64,000 nucleotides of DNA from assembly GCF_004770105.1 (NCBI RefSeq), contig NZ_RQEY01000010.1:124001-188000 (forward strand), in the 5' to 3' direction. Origin of the DNA: Leptospira andrefontaineae. Lineage in GTDB: Bacteria; Spirochaetota; Leptospiria; Leptospirales; Leptospiraceae. The notes below the pieces were generated by a model. The model searched no databases. It had not been told where the DNA came from and worked only from the letters and a program-made list of their open reading frames with translations. The position numbers and the translations under genes were made by a program. This document shows, one piece after another, positions 59,612 through 64,000 of the stretch. The first letter of the stretch is position 1. Each line of letters opens with the position of its first letter.

Positions 59612-60337
59612 TTAATAATTGCTATCGTTCGGTTTTCCTGGAAAACTCCAGCCTGGAGCTCCGGAACTTGTTTCTTCAAAACCTGGATCCTGGGAAGTTC
59701 CCACATTCTGATTTTGTAATGTTTCTGGAAATTGTTGTGATTGCGATGTAGGAACTCCTACAGGCGTATTAAGAGAAGATCCTGCTCCAGTAGGCGCTGC
59801 AGTTTTAGGAGCTGCTGGTGCTCCTGCTTGTCCTTCCTGTTGATTGATAATTGCAGGATCGGTGATCAAAGTGATCGCATCAATTTCTACGGTTCTTCCG
59901 TTTACTCTAACGAAAGATTTACCTTCTCCATCGAAGAACAACGCGCCTGCGGTCCCTACCACATTCTCTCCGGTCACAAAATCAGGACCGGATACGATCT
60001 TACCTACAAGAGAGAAACTTTGGCGATTGGTCATCTTACCGATTCCTTGAGAGATATTATTCATCTGCTCTAAGGAGGAGAATTGGGCCATCTGCGCGAT
60101 AAAGTCTTGGTCTTTAACAGGATTAGTAGGGTCTTGAGAAGAAAGTTGAGTGATCAACAATTTTAGAAAATCATCTTTTCCTAATGCTTTTGCAGTGGAT
60201 CGAATTTCGATACCTTGGAGTCCGCTTTTTTCTTCTTTCTCCAATTTATCAAAATGCTTCCTTAAATCGTAACTTCTGTCTCCTTCGAGATAACGGCTAC
60301 GTGTAGCTTCATTAGAAACTGCGTTTGCTTCAGGCAT
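59612..60337 (-). CDS. flgD: flagellar hook assembly protein FlgD
   Basis: Scaffold cap for hook polymerisation. The N-terminal FlgD signature [20 protein letters not shown], then [19 protein letters not shown] (about residues 55-95), is followed by the compact FlgD core domain and a Pro/Gly/Ser/Gln-rich tail of about 70 residues ([19 protein letters not shown] onward). The tail holds a copy of the TGTAGGA palindrome (59747-59762). It stands between fliK and flgE, 10 and 30 bases from them. Confidence 0.92.
   Translation of the reverse strand: MPEANAVSNEATRSRYLEGDRSYDLRKHFDKLEKEEKSGLQGIEIRSTAKALGKDDFLKLLITQLSSQDPTNPVKDQDFIAQMAQFSSLEQMNNISQGIGKMTNRQSFSLVGKIVSGPDFVTGENVVGTAGALFFDGEGKSFVRVNGRTVEIDAITLITDPAIINQQEGQAGAPAAPKTAAPTGAGSSLNTPVGVPTSQSQQFPETLQNQNVGTSQDPGFEETSSGAPGWSFPGKPNDSNY
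59747..59762. repeat. palindrome inside flgD
   Basis: TGTAGGAACTCCTACA, read on the coding strand as Val-Gly-Val-Pro-Thr in the low-complexity tail. Same family as 21123-21140 and the composite-element ends. Confidence 0.7.
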
Positions 60338-60347
60338 GATCCTCTCC

Positions 60348-61826
60348 TTAAACCAAAATGTTTAAGCGTTTATCAGTATTCTTTTCGGCGAATTCCGAAA
60401 TTTCTATAGAGTCCATTTCTGAAACTTCTTCCAAATCGGAAGAATTCGAAAAACCGGAAGCCTCAAATCCAAAACCTTCTTGGTCAAAAAAGCGGGAAGA
60501 ATCTTGTCCATCCCAACTCATGCGTAATGAATCCTCTGATTCGATTATTAAGGACTGAAGATCTAATCCTTGTTCTTTAAAATCTTTGCGAAGTTGTTCC
60601 AGATCACCTGCGAATAATTTTCTAACCTGATCCGACTCTACTAAAATTTTACCTTGGACCTTATCGTCCTCTACGGTAATGCGTAATGAAACTCTTCCTA
60701 ACTCTCTCGGATTCAATCTAAGAGTAGCTTCCGATTTACCATTCTCAACAATATTCAATTTTGCTGATTGAACTAATCTCTGGAAGTTTTCCTTCATCTG
60801 AGAACGATCCATAGAAGAGCCTGGATTTGTTTTGGAAGTTTTAGAATTTTGTCCAGAAACTTCTTGGTTTTTCTCCACGACTCCAAGGCCGGCTTTTAAA
60901 AGAGTAAATGTAGTTTCGTTCCCATTTCTTTGGGAGAAATCTTGGTTCCCGGAACCTTTACCGGAAGTATCGGATTTAGAAGCTTCTTCCACCTGAGCTG
61001 CTTTAGCTGCCTGGCTTTTGGAAACCATAGAAAGAGTTTCTTGTTTTTTCTCTCTGGTGATCTTCCAGTTATCGGATTCAGGAATGAAATTCTCTTTATG
61101 AGAATCTTTTAATACAGTTAGAATTTTCTCTTCATTTGCAGGTTTGGAAAATTTGCGTGCTTCTTCCAAACTTTTTAAACCTTCATCCAGGCTTTCCTTT
61201 TCTGGAGTTTTTTTGGCTTCTTTAATAGAACGTTTTTCTTCCGGTTGATTTGATTTTATAACGGAAACATTCCCGGATTCTTCTTTTTGTTCAGCCTTAG
61301 GAGTGTCTTCTTTGGAATGTTTTTGGGTCTTTTTGAATGATACTGATTCTTCTTGGTTTGCAGCACTTGTTAGATCTTTTTCTTTTTTAGCTTCGAGTCC
61401 CGCTAAAAATACGCTCATCTGAGTAATAAAAGGAGAATCTAAATCTTCCGATTCAAATTCTGCATCGACCTCTTCTTCCGACTCGGGATCTATCTCTCCC
61501 AGTTCTGCCTTTTGGACCTTCTTCTCGGAAAGACGAACTAATTTTTCGTTCTCTTCTTCCGAATCTGTCTCTTCTACATCTTCCTCTTCGGATCTTACAA
61601 ATAATTCAGGCTCTTTGGATTCTTCTAGTTCGGAAGGTCTTTCTTCTTTGATCTCGGACTTCTGCCCTTCTTCCAAAACCTTTTGGGAACGGAGTTGGAT
61701 GGACTTCATCAGATCCATAAAACTCACGGAAGGAGCTGAAGTTTTTTCGGAGACGTTAGATACCTTTGGCTCCGCTGAAAGTGAATATCCGTCTTCTCTG
61801 CCTGGCCCTTCCGTTCTGATCTGCAT
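60348..61826 (-). CDS. fliK: flagellar hook-length control protein FliK-like
   Basis: 492 residues. The first 350 are strongly charged, Lys/Glu/Ser-rich and repetitive, as expected for a FliK ruler domain. The C-terminal FliK domain (about 355-450) reads [20 protein letters not shown] and [20 protein letters not shown], then a Ser/Glu tail. First gene of the hook operon, 10 bases before flgD. The divergence of the N-terminal part is normal for the family. Confidence 0.85.
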   Translation of the reverse strand: MQIRTEGPGREDGYSLSAEPKVSNVSEKTSAPSVSFMDLMKSIQLRSQKVLEEGQKSEIKEERPSELEESKEPELFVRSEEEDVEETDSEEENEKLVRLSEKKVQKAELGEIDPESEEEVDAEFESEDLDSPFITQMSVFLAGLEAKKEKDLTSAANQEESVSFKKTQKHSKEDTPKAEQKEESGNVSVIKSNQPEEKRSIKEAKKTPEKESLDEGLKSLEEARKFSKPANEEKILTVLKDSHKENFIPESDNWKITREKKQETLSMVSKSQAAKAAQVEEASKSDTSGKGSGNQDFSQRNGNETTFTLLKAGLGVVEKNQEVSGQNSKTSKTNPGSSMDRSQMKENFQRLVQSAKLNIVENGKSEATLRLNPRELGRVSLRITVEDDKVQGKILVESDQVRKLFAGDLEQLRKDFKEQGLDLQSLIIESEDSLRMSWDGQDSSRFFDQEGFGFEASGFSNSSDLEEVSEMDSIEISEFAEKNTDKRLNILV

Positions 61827-61967
61827 AGCTTGCCCCTTGCAGTATAAGGATCGAAAGATCTGTGGATTCCTTGATATATTTATAAGATTATCTTCTTCCT
61901 TTATAGGATTATGTCACATGTTGCCCTGCCTGAAATCGGTTCCGGAAGATAAATTTATGAAGTTCCC

Positions 61968-62540
61968 CTAATGGGAATGAGTTCCTACCATAAGAAGATC
62001 CAAAATTTCCGTATGTCCCTGCCCTTCTGCAAGTGAAAACACTGTATTTCCCAAATCGTCGCTTAAATTCGGATCCGCTCCGTAATTCAGAAGAACTTTA
62101 AAGATTTCCACCCTCCCGAAAAGGGCTGCATACATGAGTGCGGTCTGTCCGGAGACGTTCTTTTGGTCCACCACACATTTTGCCTGAAATAACCTTTTTA
62201 CGATCCCAAGATGACCTTTAAACACAGCGCCCATAAGAGCAGTGTTTCCTCGATTGTCTTTGGAACAAGGATCTGCTCCCTTCGAAAGTAGGAATTCCAC
62301 AGTCTCTTCCTGTCCGTAGTAGGCTGCATAAATTAAGGCGGTGTATCCCTTGGAATCCTTGGATTCGATATGTATCCCGGAATCTAAAAATTTTCCGAGA
62401 GAAACCAGGTCCCCAACTTTCGCGGAGTCATAAAACTTTGAATTTTCATCTTGGACCGCTTTATAACCTTCTTCCTGGGCCAATAAAAAATAAAAAATCC
62501 CGCATACAAAATATATTAGAAAAAAGTAAAATAATTTCAT
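61968..62540 (-). CDS. exported ankyrin-repeat protein
   Basis: 190 residues from MKLFYFFLIYFVCG; this Met has GGAAGGGG just upstream. Signal peptide ending about residue 22, then four ankyrin repeats (DSKGYTALIYAAYYGQEETV, DNRGNTALMGAVFKGHLGIV, NVSGQTALMYAALFGRVEIF, DDLGNTVFSLAEGQGHTEIL). It lies 55 bases after the catalase gene. Ankyrin partners of catalase are known from Pseudomonas (AnkB) and Campylobacter (Cj1386), where they support catalase activity. Confidence 0.88.
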   Translation of the reverse strand: MKLFYFFLIYFVCGIFYFLLAQEEGYKAVQDENSKFYDSAKVGDLVSLGKFLDSGIHIESKDSKGYTALIYAAYYGQEETVEFLLSKGADPCSKDNRGNTALMGAVFKGHLGIVKRLFQAKCVVDQKNVSGQTALMYAALFGRVEIFKVLLNYGADPNLSDDLGNTVFSLAEGQGHTEILDLLMVGTHSH

Positions 62541-62595
62541 AACCCCTTCCCTGCGGCCCTGTTCGGGCCGCAATGTTCTTTCATCCCGGAAAAAT

Positions 62596-64000
62596 TTATT
62601 CCAGTTCGCTTGCTATTTTTTTCACTTCTTTCAGATCGATTCCTACTTCCTTAGCTAATCTTTCTCCGTATTCCGGATCCGCTGCGTAGGTATGAGCAAT
62701 GATCTTAGTTTTGATCTTAGGATTTTGAACGGCTTTCAAATCTCCGGAGAAGTTTTTGATCAAAGCGGATCTTTCTTTTTCGTTGTAACTTCTGTATAGT
62801 TCCCCGGCTTGTTTGAAGTTTAATGTTTTCCGGATCATCGCCTGTTGGGTCGTGCCGCTTAGTTTAAAGTTCGAAAACTTATAACTCGGTTCTTCGGAAT
62901 ACATTCCTCCGGATCTGGATTGTCCTCCCTGGTAGGAGTTCGGTTGGTAGTTGATATTCCCTTTTCCTTCCGAATATTTCAAGGCCCCATCCTGACCATG
63001 AGAAGAAACTACACTGATCGGACGGTTCACAGGAAGTTGGATACCATTCACGCCCAATCTATATCTTTGGGTATCTGCATAAGAGAATAGTCTTCCTTGC
63101 AATAGTCTGTCCTCAGAAGGTTCTATCCCTGGAACTAAATTAGAAGGGGCGAAACCGGATTGTTCCGTATGTTCGAAAAAATTCTCCGGAACTTGGTTCA
63201 GGGTCATTTTTCCTAAAGCCACAACTTTCAAATTCGGAATACGGATCCATTCCTTGGTAGGATCCAAAGGATTGAATTCCAAATCGTTCAATTTTTCAGG
63301 ATCCAAGATCTGAGCTTCCAATTCCCAGGAAGGATAATTTCCCTTCTTGATAGAATCATATAAATCTTTTGTCATATGATTGAATTCTTGGGATTGTATT
63401 TTTGCGGATTCATCCGAGTTCAAGGTTTTGATTCCTTGTAAACTTTTCCAATGGAACTTAACATAAGAAACTTTCCCGGAAGAATTTACGAATTTGAAAG
63501 CATGCACACCGTTCCCATCCATTTCCCTATAGGTTGCCGGTGTTCCCAAATCGGAATATAAGTAAGTGAACATATTCGTACTTTCAGGAACATGTGAGAA
63601 AAAATCGAAGAATCGATTCGGATCCTGCAGATTAGTTACCGGAGAAGGTTTTAAGGAATGTACCATATCCGGGAATTTCATCGCATCCCTGATAAAAAAT
63701 ACCGGAAGATTATTTCCTACAAGATCCCAGTTTCCTTGTTCCGTATAAAACTTAGTCGCAAATCCTCTCGGATCTCGTAAGGTTTCCGGAGAACCGCTTG
63801 GATGAACTACCGAAGAAAAACGAACGAATACTTTTGTTTGTTTTCCTTTCTTAGAGAATAAGGAAGCCTTAGTAAGTTCATTCTGATCCGCGTAACTTGT
63901 GAATGTTCCGTAGGCTCCCGTCCCTCTTGCGTGTACAACTCTTTCCGGAATTCTTTCCCTATCGAAACGAGCTAATTTTTCGATCAAATGAGAATCCTGT
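62596..64000 (-). CDS. monofunctional heme catalase, 5' end outside window
   Basis: Disproportionates hydrogen peroxide. The frame continues past the right edge: a TTG codon near 63987 is internal, since the residues before it read QDSHLIEKLARF as in complete catalases. Key residues: His in RVVHARGTGAYG, Asn in the PVTNLQDPN segment region FFIRDAMKFPDMVH, heme-ligand Tyr in LFSYADTQRYRLG. About 468 residues are visible, close to the roughly 480-500 of small-subunit clade-3 catalases, so only 10-30 are missing. Leptospira KatE is the likely orthologue. Confidence 0.93.
   Translation of the reverse strand, partial: QDSHLIEKLARFDRERIPERVVHARGTGAYGTFTSYADQNELTKASLFSKKGKQTKVFVRFSSVVHPSGSPETLRDPRGFATKFYTEQGNWDLVGNNLPVFFIRDAMKFPDMVHSLKPSPVTNLQDPNRFFDFFSHVPESTNMFTYLYSDLGTPATYREMDGNGVHAFKFVNSSGKVSYVKFHWKSLQGIKTLNSDESAKIQSQEFNHMTKDLYDSIKKGNYPSWELEAQILDPEKLNDLEFNPLDPTKEWIRIPNLKVVALGKMTLNQVPENFFEHTEQSGFAPSNLVPGIEPSEDRLLQGRLFSYADTQRYRLGVNGIQLPVNRPISVVSSHGQDGALKYSEGKGNINYQPNSYQGGQSRSGGMYSEEPSYKFSNFKLSGTTQQAMIRKTLNFKQAGELYRSYNEKERSALIKNFSGDLKAVQNPKIKTKIIAHTYAADPEYGERLAKEVGIDLKEVKKIASELE

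Noticed and set aside
63986..64000. Catalase start at the TTG near 63987
   Set aside because: The frame continues to the window edge and the preceding residues (QDSH before LIEKL) match complete catalases, so the gene is truncated by the window, not started there.

Overview
The window reads as chromosomal DNA of a spirochaete, almost certainly Leptospira. The evidence is moderate GC content, the gene repertoire (spirochaete FlgE/FlgD/FliK, CheA carrying a CheC-like tail, large Leptospira-type lipoproteins, a KatE-type catalase paired with an ankyrin protein, signal peptidase linked to the ATP synthase genes) and lipoboxes of relaxed spirochaete type. I see no rRNA, tRNA, CRISPR array, prophage or transposase gene. 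The species cannot be fixed from the sequence.

Layout. 1-3.1 kb: aroA (cut by the window edge), tyrA and pheA, an aromatic amino acid run with overlapping genes. 3.1-4.4 kb: scpB and scpA. 4.4-9.5 kb: a chemotaxis operon, cheW-cheA-cheB-cheY in transcription order. 9.6-11.2 kb: a coiled-coil protein resembling ZapB, then zapA and a 5-formyl-THF cyclo-ligase. 11.4-14.6 kb: thrS-infC-rpmI-rplT. 15-16 kb: carA. 16.2-17 kb: an ArsR regulator with an AHSA1-type protein. 17.4-22.3 kb: a two-gene unit made of an 895-residue acidic repeat protein and a dual-GAF protein with a decayed GGDEF domain. 22.5-30.9 kb: lepB, two small membrane proteins and the full F-type ATP synthase set atpBEFHAGDC. 31-34.6 kb: a small lipoprotein, an aldolase-like protein, TetR, CorA and an SDR. 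34.9-36.6 kb: a LytS/LytR-type two-component system. 36.9-39.1 kb: an outer-membrane barrel and a FecR-domain protein with a CxxCH motif. 39.1-49.3 kb: three giant lipoproteins, two of them tandem paralogues. 49.7-53.5 kb: a TMEM43-like protein, trpC, a STAS protein and murD. 53.5-57.9 kb: a GAF/HD-GYP protein and an NTE-like patatin with two cyclic-nucleotide-binding domains. 58.2-61.8 kb: fliK-flgD-flgE. 62-64 kb: catalase (cut by the window edge) and an ankyrin protein.

Three things stand out. First, intergenic regions carry a family of short palindromes with core TGTAGGAATTCCTACA. Three times a pair of them bounds a homologous 151-155 bp element with a GC-rich central hairpin, each placed directly after stop codons; isolated copies also lie inside coding sequence, where they encode Val-Gly-(Ala/Val)-Pro-Thr. 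Second, the 895-residue acidic protein carries about a dozen copies of a motif (LSxDELxxLL) that resembles the FliM N-terminal peptide bound by phospho-CheY, which suggests an undescribed multivalent receiver-docking scaffold. Third, the FlgE hook protein keeps the Lys and Asn of the spirochaete lysinoalanine cross-link site, but the reactive Cys is a Ser.

Functional links: the chemotaxis operon, the fliK-flgD-flgE operon and possibly the acidic repeat protein belong to motility. The GAF/HD-GYP protein, the degenerate-GGDEF protein and the cNMP-domain patatin point to nucleotide second-messenger signalling. The LytTR pair stands divergent to the outer-membrane barrel/FecR pair.
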